64,000 bases of DNA from Aliishimia sp965656085 (GCA_965656085.1 CBFHJA010000024.1:1-64000), one strand, 5' to 3'. Shown: positions 50,013-59,650, numbered from the stretch's first letter. Numbers and translations: made by a program. Notes: generated by a model from the sequence alone, not told the origin.

Positions 50013-50939
50013 TCAGCCGGCGCGCGGATGGGCTTTGTCATAGACATCCATGAGGCGGGCGGAATCGACCGCCGTGTAGACCTGTGTCGTGCTCAGGCTG
50101 GCATGGCCGAGCAGTTCCTGGATGGCACGTAAGTCCCCGCCTGCATTGAGCAAATGTGTGGCAAAGCTGTGCCGCATGGCGTGCGGTGTGGCGCTCGACG
50201 GTAGCCCGAGTTGCATCCGCACATCCTGCATGACACCGGCCACGCTGCGCGGCGAGAGCGCGCCGCCGCGGATCGCGCGGAAGAGCGGGGCTTCGGCCTC
50301 GCACGGATAGGGGCAGAGGGTCAAATAGGTGCTGACGGCCTCGCGCGCCACCGGCAGGACCGGCACGAGACGCTCCTTATTGCCCTTGCCGATGATCCGC
50401 AGGGCCTCGCCGAGCGGGGCGTCGTGCCCCTTCAGCGACAGCGCCTCGGACACGCGCAGCCCGCAGCCCCACATCAGCGTCAGCACCGCCACGTCGCGTG
50501 CGCCGACCCACGGATGCCGGTGTTGCGCTCCAGCGGTTTCGATCATCTCGTGGGCGGCGTCCACACTCAGGGGGCGCGGAAGCTTGCGCTCGAATTTCGG
50601 CGCGCGGGCGGACAGAACGGCGGTTGCATCGAAGTCCTCGCGCTCGGCCAGCCAGCGGTAAAAACTCTTTACGGCTGAGAGTTTACGGGCAAGACTTCGC
50701 GCGCCAACACCGCCTGTGCGGGTGCGCGACATCCAAGCGCGCATGTCGGGCAGGCTGACACGGGCCAACGCGCCGAGACCCTGCGGGCCGCCCTGGTGCT
50801 CGGCCATGAAGGCGAGAAATTCAGTTACATCGCTGGCATAGGCCGTCAGGGTGCTGGGTGCCGCACCCTTCAGCGCGCGTTGATGGTCCAGCCAGTCCGA
50901 CAACGCCCCCCGCGCCGCGTTTGACAGGGCAAGGCTCAT
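50013..50939 (-). CDS. xerC: Tyrosine recombinase XerC
   Basis: XerC acts with XerD at dif to resolve chromosome dimers. The protein has 308 residues. An N-terminal SAM-like DNA-binding domain is followed by the catalytic domain with CGLRVSEAL, HAMRHSFATHLL and LGHASLSTTQVYT. These supply the Arg, His, Arg, His and Tyr of the active site. It overlaps the stop of the DUF484 gene upstream by ATGA, a very common chromosomal pair. This argues against a mobile-element integrase. Confidence 0.93.
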   Translation of the reverse strand: MSLALSNAARGALSDWLDHQRALKGAAPSTLTAYASDVTEFLAFMAEHQGGPQGLGALARVSLPDMRAWMSRTRTGGVGARSLARKLSAVKSFYRWLAEREDFDATAVLSARAPKFERKLPRPLSVDAAHEMIETAGAQHRHPWVGARDVAVLTLMWGCGLRVSEALSLKGHDAPLGEALRIIGKGNKERLVPVLPVAREAVSTYLTLCPYPCEAEAPLFRAIRGGALSPRSVAGVMQDVRMQLGLPSSATPHAMRHSFATHLLNAGGDLRAIQELLGHASLSTTQVYTAVDSARLMDVYDKAHPRAG

Positions 50940-51643
50940 GACAGCCAGCGGCGCATCGCGCGCTCGAAGACGCCAGCGAAAAAGGTCAGTAAATCCGTGC
51001 CTTGCTGGGGCGAGAACATATGTGGATCTTCCGATCCGAGCACCAGCAGACCGGGCAGGCGGCCTTGGCCGAGATCGAGTTTTAGGCAGGCTTCCGAGCG
51101 GATCCAGTCCGCCTTCGTGCCATAGACGAAGCTCGACCCCGATTGCACCTGCCGCAGACTGACCGGGCGCGGCGTGCCAGCGCGGCCCTGGTTGATATAG
51201 GCATCGCAATAGCCCGCGCGGGCGACGGCGATCACGTCGCTGAGACGATCGAGCACGGAGTCCTGATCCTCCTGTGCAGATTCGAGCACCAGCCTGACGG
51301 CATCGAGGCGCAGGATATCGCTGACATCTCCTGCGAGATTGCGCAGAAACGGCTCGAAGTCGACCGGATCGAGCAGGCTGAGAATCGCGCGGTGAACCTG
51401 ATTGGTGCCGGCAAGGTTCTCATAGGCCGCCGCGATCACCGAGCGGTGGGTATCTTCAAGACGGTCGAGGCGGGTTTCCATCCGCTCCATCGCGATGCCC
51501 CGCAGATCGACGATATTGCCACCCATCGCGCGCTCATTCGCCGCGATAAGGGCCTGCATAAGGTCCTGATCTTCAAGGATAACGTCTGGACTTTGGATGA
51601 TCGCCTCACGCGTGGCGGCATCCATTTTCGCGCTTTTGCTCAT
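50936..51643 (-). CDS. DUF484 family (GAF-like) protein
   Basis: The protein has 235 residues. A short N-terminal coiled region (MERMETRLDRLEDTHRS) precedes a GAF-like domain of the DUF484 family. It is usually encoded just upstream of xerC, as here, with a stop-start overlap. The function is not known; a role near cell division or DNA processing is only context. TTG at 51646 and ATG at 51643 are adjacent; the ATG was taken. Confidence 0.88.
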   Translation of the reverse strand: MSKSAKMDAATREAIIQSPDVILEDQDLMQALIAANERAMGGNIVDLRGIAMERMETRLDRLEDTHRSVIAAAYENLAGTNQVHRAILSLLDPVDFEPFLRNLAGDVSDILRLDAVRLVLESAQEDQDSVLDRLSDVIAVARAGYCDAYINQGRAGTPRPVSLRQVQSGSSFVYGTKADWIRSEACLKLDLGQGRLPGLLVLGSEDPHMFSPQQGTDLLTFFAGVFERAMRRWLS

Positions 51644-51845
51644 CAATATGCCGGGGTCTTTGCGCCCCGCCTTTGCCTCGTGTTTTCCGATCTATAGCAC
51701 GGGCGGAGCGCCTGTGACTCGCATTTTCGCGTGAATGTCAGGAAAATACGCCAATTCTGTGACATCGGTGCTCGGAGTGCGAGAGGGCATCCTGATTTGC
51801 GCGTCAGGTGTCGGCGCGCAAGGCGTTGGCTGGGCTGGCCATGGA

Positions 51846-52499
51846 TCAGACGATCTTGATCCCGGCGCTCGCGGCATCTTTCAGGAATGCGTCCAGCCCC
51901 TTGTCGGTCAGCGGATGGCTGGCCAATTTGCGGATCACTTCGGGCGGCGCGGTCATCACATCCGCCCCGATCCGGGCGCAGTCCTGCACATGGTTCACCG
52001 ACCGGATCGAGGCTGCGAGGATCTCGGTCTTGAAATCATAGTTGTCATAGATCGTGCGGATATCTTCGATCAGTTCCATCCCGTCGAGATTGATATCGTC
52101 GAGCCGTCCGATGAAAGGCGAGATGAAGCTCGCGCCTGCCTTGGCGGCCAAAAGCGCCTGATTGGCCGAGAAGCAGAGCGTCACATTGACCATGCGACCC
52201 TCGTCCGAGAGTACTTTGCAGGCCTTCAGCCCGTCCCATGTGAGCGGCACCTTCACCGCGATATTCTCAGCGATTTCAGCGAGTTTGCGTCCTTCGGTGA
52301 TCATTGCCTCGGCGTCTGTCGCGATTACCTCGGCGGAAACCGGGCCAGCGACCAGATCGCAGATCTCCTTGGTCACTTCCAGAATGTCGCGCCCGGATTT
52401 CGCGATCAGGGACGGGTTCGTGGTGACCCCATCGACCATCCCCAGATCGTTCAGCTCGGCGATGGCGTCGATTTCGGCGGTGTCGACGAAGAATTTCAT
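51846..52499 (-). CDS. Transaldolase, short (Fsa/TalC) type
   Basis: The protein has 217 residues, the compact bacterial transaldolase class that also includes fructose-6-phosphate aldolase. The Schiff-base lysine lies in IAVKVPLTWDGL, and DGVTTNPSLIAKSGRD and FSANQALLAAKAGA are typical. It works in the pentose phosphate pathway. Whether it is transaldolase or fructose-6-phosphate aldolase depends on one or two active-site residues not judged here. It is divergent from priA. Confidence 0.92.
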   Translation of the reverse strand: MKFFVDTAEIDAIAELNDLGMVDGVTTNPSLIAKSGRDILEVTKEICDLVAGPVSAEVIATDAEAMITEGRKLAEIAENIAVKVPLTWDGLKACKVLSDEGRMVNVTLCFSANQALLAAKAGASFISPFIGRLDDINLDGMELIEDIRTIYDNYDFKTEILAASIRSVNHVQDCARIGADVMTAPPEVIRKLASHPLTDKGLDAFLKDAASAGIKIV

Positions 52500-52550
52500 G
52501 GGCGCGCTCCCTCGGTATGGCTTGGCCTTTTCCGAGCGAGGCTTTACCCC

Positions 52551-54770
52551 ATGCGGGTGATGTCCGAAAGCCCCGATCCCGGTCCCGACTTTTTTCCCGA
52601 AGGTGCGCGCGTGGGCGTGCTGACCACCCAGCCGCTGGACCGGGTGCTGGATTACCGCGCGCCCGAAGGTGGGTGCTGGCTCGGGGCCTTCGTCGAGGTG
52701 CCGCTTGGGCCGCGCAAAGTGATCGGCGTGGTTTGGGGACCCGGGGCGGGGGATTGGGATGCGGGCAAACTGCGGCAGGTAAACCGTGTTCTGGATGTCG
52801 CCCCGATGCGGGACGAAATGCGGAGTTTCCTCGAAAAGGCAGGGGCTTACACCCTGACGCCGCTCTCGGCGATGCTGCGCCTCGCGACCCGTGCGCCGGG
52901 GCTGAGCGACCCGCCGTCGATGCGCAAGGTCTACCGCGCCGGGGAGGGCGTGCCGGATCGGATGACGGAGGCGCGGGCGCGGGTGCTGGAGGTGCTGGCG
53001 GTGCATGGCGGCCTTGGGTTCACCCTCAAGGAACTGGCCGATCATGCGGGTGTGACCCCGCAGGTGGTCAAGGGGCTGGTGAAGCACGGAGCAGTGGCCG
53101 AGGAGGACGCGCCGCGCGACACGGCCTTCCCGCGGCTTGATCCGGCGCTGCCGGGCAAGGCGCTCACCGCGGCCCAGAGCGCCGGGGCAGAGGCGTTGAA
53201 AACAGCCGTGAAAACAGCCGATTACGGCACGACCTTGCTGCGCGGCGTGACCGGGTCGGGCAAGACCGAGGTTTATCTCGAAGCGGTGGCTGAAGGCCTC
53301 AGGATCGGGCGGCAAGCCCTTGTTCTGCTGCCGGAAATCGCGCTCACGGCGGAGTTCATCGCGCGCGTTGAGACTCGCTTCGGTGCGCGGCCTGCCGAGT
53401 GGCATTCGGGGGTGACCATGACCGAGCGGCGGCGCGTCTGGCGCATGGTCTCTCAGGGCAGCGCGCAGTTTGTGGTCGGCGCGCGATCCGCGCTTTTCCT
53501 GCCGTTTCAGGACCTTGGCCTTATCGTCGTCGATGAGGAGCACGACCCCTCCTACAAGCAGGAGGACGGGGTGCTCTACAATGCGCGCGACATGGCGGTG
53601 CTGCGCGCGTCGATCTGCGGCGCGCAGGTGGTGCTGGCCTCGGCCACGCCGAGCCTTGAGAGTTGGGCCAATGCGGAGGCCGCGAAGTATCGGCGCATTG
53701 ATCTGGAATCGCGCTACGGGCCTGCGGTGATGCCGCAGATGCGCGCTATCGACATGCGCGACCAGAGCCTGCCCGCGAACCGTTGGATTTCTCCTGCGTT
53801 GCAAGCGGCTGTCATGGAGCGCATTGGAAAAGAAGAACAATCCCTGCTGTTCCTCAACCGGCGTGGCTATGCGCCGGTGACGATCTGCCGGGCCTGCGGG
53901 CACCAGATCGGCTGCCCCGATTGTGACGCGCGGATGGTCGAGCACCGGTTCCTGAAACGCCTGATGTGCCACCAATGCGGCGAGACCGCGCCGATGCCCG
54001 AGGCCTGCCCGGCCTGCGGTGTCGAGGGCAAACTCGCGCCTGTGGGGCCGGGGGTGGAACGGTTGTCCGAAGAGGCGGCGGAGTTGTTTCCGGAGGCGCG
54101 GATCGCGGTGCTCTCGTCGGACCTGTTCGGCTCGGCGCGGGCGCTCAAGGCGGAGATCGAGGCCATCGCGGAGGGCGGGGCGGATATCATCATCGGCACG
54201 CAGTTGGTGGCAAAAGGTCATAACTTTCCGAAGCTTACGCTGGTGGGAGTGATCGATGCCGATCTTGGGCTGCAAGGCTCCGACCTGCGCGCCGCCGAAC
54301 GCACGTTCCAGCTGATGCGGCAGGTGGCGGGGCGCGCGGGCCGCGCGGAGACCCCCGGCACGGCGCTCTTGCAGACTTTCCAGCCCGAACATCCGGTGAT
54401 CCGGGCGATCTTGGCGGGCGACGAGGAGGGGTTCTGGCGGGCCGAGGCCGCCGAGCGCGCACAGGCCGGATCGCCGCCCTACGGGCGCATGGCCGGGATT
54501 ATCGTCTCGGGGGGAGATGTCGGCCAAGTCTTTGATATTGCGAACCATCTGGCCCGCAACGACGGCCCGCTCCGGCGCGTGGACGCGCAGGTTTTCGGCC
54601 CGGCCCCGGCCCCCATCGCGCGGGTGCGGGGGCGGCACCGGGTGCGGCTTCTGGTCAAGGCGCCCAAGGGCACCGCGTTGCAACCGGCGCTGGCGCAATG
54701 GGTGGGGCAGGTACGGCTCAAGGGCGATTTGCGGCTCGCGGTGGATATCGACCCGCAGAGCTTCTTGTGA
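52551..54770 (+). CDS. priA: Primosomal replication restart helicase PriA
   Basis: PriA recognises stalled forks and reloads the replisome. The protein has 739 residues. The N-terminal DNA-binding domain is followed by Walker A GVTGSGKTEVYLE near residue 232, DEEHDPSYKQ near 328, and the zinc region with four CxxC pairs (about 445-490: CRACGHQIGCPDC, CHQCG, CPACG). The helicase C-terminal part ends IIGTQLVAKGHNFP and VAGRAGRAETPG. The ATG at 52551 or 52560 may be used; the ribosome-binding site is weak for both. Confidence 0.93.
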   Translation: MRVMSESPDPGPDFFPEGARVGVLTTQPLDRVLDYRAPEGGCWLGAFVEVPLGPRKVIGVVWGPGAGDWDAGKLRQVNRVLDVAPMRDEMRSFLEKAGAYTLTPLSAMLRLATRAPGLSDPPSMRKVYRAGEGVPDRMTEARARVLEVLAVHGGLGFTLKELADHAGVTPQVVKGLVKHGAVAEEDAPRDTAFPRLDPALPGKALTAAQSAGAEALKTAVKTADYGTTLLRGVTGSGKTEVYLEAVAEGLRIGRQALVLLPEIALTAEFIARVETRFGARPAEWHSGVTMTERRRVWRMVSQGSAQFVVGARSALFLPFQDLGLIVVDEEHDPSYKQEDGVLYNARDMAVLRASICGAQVVLASATPSLESWANAEAAKYRRIDLESRYGPAVMPQMRAIDMRDQSLPANRWISPALQAAVMERIGKEEQSLLFLNRRGYAPVTICRACGHQIGCPDCDARMVEHRFLKRLMCHQCGETAPMPEACPACGVEGKLAPVGPGVERLSEEAAELFPEARIAVLSSDLFGSARALKAEIEAIAEGGADIIIGTQLVAKGHNFPKLTLVGVIDADLGLQGSDLRAAERTFQLMRQVAGRAGRAETPGTALLQTFQPEHPVIRAILAGDEEGFWRAEAAERAQAGSPPYGRMAGIIVSGGDVGQVFDIANHLARNDGPLRRVDAQVFGPAPAPIARVRGRHRVRLLVKAPKGTALQPALAQWVGQVRLKGDLRLAVDIDPQSFL

Positions 54771-54775
54771 CGGGT

Positions 54776-54975
54776 AAAGGTTAACGCAGCGCGCGTTGCG
54801 TCACGTGGCCGCCATGGAAAATCGTGATTTCAGGCGTTAACGCCATAAAAACAAGGTGTGGCAGGCGTATGGCCCGGCGTATGGCTGTGCGTATGGCAAG
54901 CGTATGGCTCGTTTTCGATTCGTTCCGCGATTTGGAATGGTTAAGGCACCGTACGGTCTTCCAGCGTTAACCTTT
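54776..54975 (+). repeat. Dispersed GTTAAC/GTATGGC repeat, copy D
   Basis: This is the best-preserved copy. Ends are AAAGGTTAACGC and GCGTTAACCTTT. The tandem block reads GGTGTGGCAGG followed by four CGTATGGC units at 11-12 bp intervals. It begins five bases after the priA stop codon. With the palindrome and module 7 it fills the gap 54771-55132. Confidence 0.88.
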
Positions 54976-54993
54976 GGAACATGGTGTCCCTCC

Positions 54994-55013
54994 CGGCAGA
55001 TTGCCCAACCTAC
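54994..55013. repeat. GGGCAA-type palindrome, half-decayed
   Basis: CGGCAGATTGCCCAACCTAC occupies the same place relative to repeat copy D as the palindromes next to copies A and B. Confidence 0.45.
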
Positions 55014-55043
55014 AGAATCCCACGTCGATCCACCGGGCGCCCC

Positions 55044-55130
55044 GCCCCTGTCTTCCTTTGGCCAAAAATATCTCGGAGAGCGCGAGAGGCAGAGCCTCTC
55101 GCACGCGCCGCAGGCGCGTTCCCTCCGAGC
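55044..55130 (-). terminator. Terminator-like repeated module, copy 7
   Basis: On the minus strand, hairpins ACGCGCCTGCGGCGCGT and GAGAGGCTCTGCCTCTC precede GAGATATTTTTGGCCAAAGGAAGACAGG. It follows the small exported protein gene in the same direction. Confidence 0.68.
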
Positions 55131-55132
55131 TG

Positions 55133-55600
55133 TCAGTTCAAGTCAAACACCAGCCCATACGTGAAGGTCGCATCGACGCTTTGCCCGCCTGCGGGGATCG
55201 CCTGCACGAAGGCGTTGCGGTAGCGAAACTGCAGCCCCGCGATGGGCACGATATCGCCGATCGCATGGGCGAAGCGGTCGCCATCGCCGGGATAAAGCGC
55301 GAGCGCTGCGAACACATCAATGCCCCAGTCCGGGCGCCGGGTCAGCGGGTAGGCGGCATTCACCGCGACTGAAAAGCCGTCATAACTGTTGCGGAAAGCG
55401 CCGAAGCCCAGATCGACCCGTCCGGACAGAGCCGCGCCGTGCCAGTTGACGAACACACCGGGATTGAATTCCTCAAGGCCAAGGCTGCTCTCGGCGCCCA
55501 CATGGGAGGAGCCGAGCAGGACCGCGATGCTGTCCGGCCCGGCCGGAGCGGCGGCGGGAAGGAGCGAGAGTGCGCAGGCGCACAGCGTTCTGTGAAGCAT
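55133..55600 (-). CDS. Small exported protein, possible outer-membrane beta-barrel
   Basis: The protein has 155 residues with a signal peptide (MLHRTLCACALSLLPAAAPA). The mature part alternates hydrophobic and polar residues with many Gly/Asn/Tyr positions (FNPGVFVNW, LGFGAFRNSYDGFSV, GLQFRYRNAFVQAIP) and ends in a short aromatic strand (YGLVFDLN), as in small beta-barrels of the PagP-like size. I cannot name the family. It is read away from the MFS transporter gene and ends near repeat copy D. Confidence 0.7.
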   Translation of the reverse strand: MLHRTLCACALSLLPAAAPAGPDSIAVLLGSSHVGAESSLGLEEFNPGVFVNWHGAALSGRVDLGFGAFRNSYDGFSVAVNAAYPLTRRPDWGIDVFAALALYPGDGDRFAHAIGDIVPIAGLQFRYRNAFVQAIPAGGQSVDATFTYGLVFDLN

Positions 55601-55641
55601 AAATTGTTTCCATTCTGCAGCGTCAGGCGTATGTGCTGCGC

Positions 55642-56883
55642 ATGAGCCTTACTCGTTCCATCGTAAAGCTGGAGGATGCCGGGACGCTGCCCGCGTGGCG
55701 GCGGCCGATCCCGCTGCTGTTCCTGATGGCGGCCTCCATGCCCATCGCGTTCTTCACATGGTATGTTCTGCTGGTCAATTTCGTCACCGAAGTGGCGGGG
55801 TTCGACGGGGGCGATTATGGCCTTTTGCACACGATCCGCGAGATTCCGGGCTTTCTCGCCATAGGGGTGATCTTCATCCTTCTGGTCATGCGCGAGCAGG
55901 TGCTCGGGCTGTCCTCGCTGATCCTTCTTGGCGCAGCGACCGCACTCACGGCGCAGTTCCCGAATATGGCGGGCATCCTGATCCTGACCTTCCTCAGTTC
56001 GGTCGGCTTTCACTACTACGAAACCGTGAACCAATCCTTGCAACTGCAATGGCTGCCCAAAGACCGCGCGCCGCAAATCCTCGGCTGGCTGCTGGCGACC
56101 GGCTCGGCGACGACCTTCCTTGTCTATGCCGCCGTGAAATTCCTCTGGGAGCCGCTTGGCCTCGATTACAACACGGTGTTCATGGTGGGCGGCGGCATGA
56201 CGGCAGCGATTGCGGTCTTCGCGCTGGCGGCCTTTCCGCAATTCGAGAGCCCGCATCCGCAAGTGAAGACGATGGTGCTGCGCCGCCGCTACTGGCTCTA
56301 TTACGCGCTGCAATTCATGTCCGGCGCGCGGCGTCAGATCTTCATGGTCTTCGCGGGCTTCATGATGGTCCAGAAATTCGGCTTCTCGGTCCCCGATATC
56401 GCCGCGCTCTACCTGATCAATCTCGGCATCAACATGGCCGTCGCGCCGCTTCTGGGCAAGATCGTGCACCGCTTCGGCGAGCGTCATGCGCTGATGTTCG
56501 AATATGCAGGGCTGTTTGCCGTCTTCGTGCTCTACGCCGGGGTCTATCTTTTCGACTGGTCCTTCTGGGTCGCCGCCACGCTCTACGTGGTCGATCACAT
56601 CTTCTTTGGGCTGGCGCTGGCGCTGAAGACCTATTTCCAGAAGATTGGCGATCCGGGCGACATGGCGCCCACCGCCGCCGTGGCCTTCACGATCAACCAC
56701 ATCGCGGCGGTGTTCCTGCCAGTGATGCTGGGGCTGCTCTGGCGCTCCTCGCCCGAGGCCGTGTTCTTCCTCGCGGCGGGTATGGCGGCCACCTCCTTTG
56801 CGCTGGCCACCTTCATTCCGCGCCATCCCGAGGCAGGACGGGAGACCACGCTCGCGTGGCCCATGCCAGCGCCCGCCGAATGA
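55642..56883 (+). CDS. Major facilitator superfamily transporter
   Basis: The protein has 413 residues and about twelve membrane helices with a central cytoplasmic loop (FPQFESPHPQVKTMVLRRRYW). The family loop between helices 2 and 3 is not strongly conserved, so the substrate is unknown. The ATG at 55642 was chosen over a GTG three codons earlier. Its stop overlaps the start of the MATE gene, so both transporters are on one transcript. Confidence 0.85.
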   Translation: MSLTRSIVKLEDAGTLPAWRRPIPLLFLMAASMPIAFFTWYVLLVNFVTEVAGFDGGDYGLLHTIREIPGFLAIGVIFILLVMREQVLGLSSLILLGAATALTAQFPNMAGILILTFLSSVGFHYYETVNQSLQLQWLPKDRAPQILGWLLATGSATTFLVYAAVKFLWEPLGLDYNTVFMVGGGMTAAIAVFALAAFPQFESPHPQVKTMVLRRRYWLYYALQFMSGARRQIFMVFAGFMMVQKFGFSVPDIAALYLINLGINMAVAPLLGKIVHRFGERHALMFEYAGLFAVFVLYAGVYLFDWSFWVAATLYVVDHIFFGLALALKTYFQKIGDPGDMAPTAAVAFTINHIAAVFLPVMLGLLWRSSPEAVFFLAAGMAATSFALATFIPRHPEAGRETTLAWPMPAPAE

Positions 56884-58295
56884 GTGTGGCTTCTGCGCCG
56901 GGAGATCAGGAACAGGGGCGGTTCCTGACCGGCTCGACCATGGGCCATGTGGTGCGCATGACCCTCACCGGGGCCTTCGGGATCACCTTCGTCTTTCTCG
57001 TCGATGCGATGAACCTCTTCTGGCTCAGCTTCACCGGCGAGGCGCAATATGTCGCCGCGATCGGGTTCGCCTATGCGATCCAGTTCTTCTCGGTCTCCTC
57101 GGGGATCGGGCTGATGATCGCGGGCACGGCGCTGATCAGCCGCGCCATCGGGCGGGGCAACCGGGCCGAGGCGCGCTCGCGGGCGGGGGCGGCGATGGTC
57201 ATTGCGGCGGGGTTTCAGGTTTGCATTGCGACGCTCGTCTTTGTCTTCCGGCATGATCTGGTGGCGCTGGCGGGCGCAACGGGCGAGACCGCACGGCTGG
57301 CGGCGCGCTATCTGGGGATTACGATCTATTCGCTCGTGCCCATGGTCATCGCGATGATGATGTCGGGCACGCTCCGGGCCGATGGCTATGGCGCGAAGGC
57401 GATGTATGTCACGCTTCTGTCGGGGCTGGTGCTGATGGTGATCGACCCGGTGCTGATCCTCTGGATGGGGCTGGGGCTGGATGGCGCGGCCTATGGGCTG
57501 GTGATCTTCCGGTTCTTCCTCGTGGGCTTCGGGGTCTATTTCGCCGTGGTGCAGACGGGGCTGGTCGCGCGGCCTGACCGCGCGGCGGTGGTCGCGGCTT
57601 TTGTGCCCTTCATGGCCATCGCCATCCCCACCATCGCTACGCAGATGTCCACCCCGGCGGGCAACTACATCCTCACCATCGTGATGGCGCAGTTCGGCGA
57701 TGACGCGGTGGGCGCGTGGGCGGTGGTCAGCCGCCTGACGGTGCTGGTCTTTGGCGGGATTTTCGCGCTCTCGGGAGCGATTGGTGGCATTTTCGGGCAG
57801 AATTACGGGGCCGGGCAATATGACCGGCTGCGCTCAACCTACCGGGACGCGATCAAGTTCTGCCTGATCTACTCGGCGGTGGCCTGGGCTCTGCTCGCCT
57901 CGGCCTCAGGGATCGTGGCGGATGCGTTCGGGCTGACGGGGCAGGGGCGGGAGGTGCTCTTTGCGTTCACCTCCGTGGGCGTGGGCGGGTTTATCTTCGT
58001 GGGGATGCTGTTCGTGTCCAATGCTGCCTTCAACAATCTGGGCAAGCCGACGCGCTCGACGCTGGTGAACTGGACCAAGGACGGGGTGCTGACCTACCCG
58101 GCGGCCGCCGGGCTGGCGCTGGTCTTCGGCGCGCCGGGGGTGATCTATGGGCAAGCCGTCGCGGGGTTCGTCGCGGGCTGCGGAGCGGTGCTCTGGGGCT
58201 GGTTCTATATTCGCGGCATTGGTGCCGAAGAGGAGCCGCTTGACGTCCCGCCTGCACGCCCCTACGCGAACCCGGACCGCTACCGCACGAGGTAA
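56880..58295 (+). CDS. MATE-family efflux transporter
   Basis: The protein has 471 residues and twelve membrane helices arranged as two MatE repeats. It resembles NorM/DinF-type cation-coupled drug or metabolite exporters: AIGRGNRAEARSRAGAAM in the first half and FGQNYGAGQYDRLRSTYRDA in the second. It overlaps the MFS gene by ATGA and is followed by prmA after four bases. A shared transcript of two unrelated exporters and a ribosomal methyltransferase is likely. Confidence 0.9.
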   Translation: MSVASAPGDQEQGRFLTGSTMGHVVRMTLTGAFGITFVFLVDAMNLFWLSFTGEAQYVAAIGFAYAIQFFSVSSGIGLMIAGTALISRAIGRGNRAEARSRAGAAMVIAAGFQVCIATLVFVFRHDLVALAGATGETARLAARYLGITIYSLVPMVIAMMMSGTLRADGYGAKAMYVTLLSGLVLMVIDPVLILWMGLGLDGAAYGLVIFRFFLVGFGVYFAVVQTGLVARPDRAAVVAAFVPFMAIAIPTIATQMSTPAGNYILTIVMAQFGDDAVGAWAVVSRLTVLVFGGIFALSGAIGGIFGQNYGAGQYDRLRSTYRDAIKFCLIYSAVAWALLASASGIVADAFGLTGQGREVLFAFTSVGVGGFIFVGMLFVSNAAFNNLGKPTRSTLVNWTKDGVLTYPAAAGLALVFGAPGVIYGQAVAGFVAGCGAVLWGWFYIRGIGAEEEPLDVPPARPYANPDRYRTR

Positions 58296-58299
58296 CCCC

Positions 58300-59172
58300 A
58301 TGCCGACCTTTACCGCTCTGACCACCCTGACGGGCCGCGCGCCCGCCGAACGTCTTGGCGAGGCGCTGGAGGCGCTGGAGCCTGCTCCGACGGGAGTTGG
58401 GGTGTTCGAGGTCGAGGATGGCAGCGGGCTGTGGGAGGTCGGGGCCTATTTTACCGACCAGCCCGATGCGGTGGCGCTGGACCTTCTGGCGGCGGCCACA
58501 GGGGCAAAACCTTTCACGGTGTCTGAGCTGCCCGAAACCGACTGGGTCGCCCATGTGAAGCGCGAGTTGGCGCCTGTCGAGGCGGGGCGGTTTTTCGTCT
58601 ATGGCGCGCATGATGCGGACAAGGTGCCCGAAGGCAGCGAGGCGCTTCTGATCGAAGCGGCGATGGCCTTTGGCACCGGGCACCACGGCACGACGCTGGG
58701 CTGTTTGCGGGCGCTGGACCGGCTGCTGGAACAGGGCGTGCGGGCGCAGAACGTCGTCGATATCGGCTGCGGCACGGCGGTGCTGGCGATGGCGGCGGCG
58801 AAGGTCTGGCCCGAGGATGTGCTGGCCTCCGATATCGACCCGGTGGCGGTCGAGGTGGCGCTGGCCAACGCGGCGGCCAACGGTTTGGCGGGCCGCGTGC
58901 ACTGCGTGGAGGCGGCAGGCTTCGACCATCCCGACTTGCGCGCCAAGGCACCGTTCGATCTGATCTTCGCCAACATCCTCAAGGGGCCGCTGAAGGCGCT
59001 GGCGGAGGATGTGAAGGCGCATCTGGCGCCGGGCGGGACCGCGATTCTGTCGGGCATTTTAGTCGAACAGGCCGAAGATATGATCGCGCATTACGCCGGG
59101 TTCGGGATCAATCTGGCGCATCGGGAAGATATTGGTGACTGGACGGCGCTGACGTTAACCAACTCTGGGTAG
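58300..59172 (+). CDS. prmA: Ribosomal protein L11 methyltransferase
   Basis: PrmA trimethylates ribosomal protein L11. The protein has 290 residues. The SAM-binding signature is AMAFGTGHHGTTLGCL, then VVDIGCGTAVLAMAAAK, and the catalytic-loop region LIFANILKGPL. A weak TTTCGCG / CGCGAAA hairpin at 59184-59204 follows the stop and may end the transcript. Confidence 0.92.
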   Translation: MPTFTALTTLTGRAPAERLGEALEALEPAPTGVGVFEVEDGSGLWEVGAYFTDQPDAVALDLLAAATGAKPFTVSELPETDWVAHVKRELAPVEAGRFFVYGAHDADKVPEGSEALLIEAAMAFGTGHHGTTLGCLRALDRLLEQGVRAQNVVDIGCGTAVLAMAAAKVWPEDVLASDIDPVAVEVALANAAANGLAGRVHCVEAAGFDHPDLRAKAPFDLIFANILKGPLKALAEDVKAHLAPGGTAILSGILVEQAEDMIAHYAGFGINLAHREDIGDWTALTLTNSG

Positions 59173-59297
59173 AAGGGCCGAGTTTTCGCGGAATTTTCGC
59201 GAAATGCCCCCTTTTTGACACAATTCCACGACACTCTCCTGAGACCGGCGGGGGCTGTGTGAGTTTGGTTGAGTTGAGTCAAGGGTCGAGACATCCC

Positions 59298-59636
59298 ATG
59301 GATGAGAGCCAGCGCGATTTTGCCCAAAGGGTCGGGAGAGTGGTCAAGCGCCACCGCGCGATGCATGGCGGATACACTGCCACGCTGCGCGACGACGGTC
59401 TGATCGTCGTCAGACCCTATCAGGTCCGGTTCAAGCTGCCGCTGCGTGGGTTCGTTTTGCTCATGGCCAGCTTCATGATCTTCAAAGGATTCCTGCTCGC
59501 CTATATGGGTCTGCCCGCCTACGAGGCGCGGCTGGACACGCTCGCTGCCGGGCAGTTCGGCACGGCGGGGGCGTGGATCATGGGGGTGGACCCGGTCACG
59601 GATGTGATCGCGAGGCTGTTCTCCTACATTCTGTAA
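59298..59636 (+). CDS. Small membrane protein, conserved hypothetical
   Basis: The protein has 112 residues with one or two membrane helices (about residues 51-71, FVLLMASFMIFKGFLLAYMG). The N-terminus is basic. A GTG at 59259 would add 13 residues; the ATG at 59298 was preferred because the extra residues are not typical. I do not recognise the family. Confidence 0.65.
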   Translation: MDESQRDFAQRVGRVVKRHRAMHGGYTATLRDDGLIVVRPYQVRFKLPLRGFVLLMASFMIFKGFLLAYMGLPAYEARLDTLAAGQFGTAGAWIMGVDPVTDVIARLFSYIL

Positions 59637-59650
59637 ACCTGCGACCTGCG

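Noticed and set aside
50013..50939. xerC-like recombinase as a sign of a genomic island
   Set aside because: It overlaps DUF484, its usual chromosomal partner. No att repeats, phage genes or base-composition change were seen.
55695..58295. An 866-residue frame joining part of the MFS region to the MATE transporter
   Set aside because: The first part is out of frame with the MFS gene and lacks membrane character. The real MATE start is the ATG at 56880.
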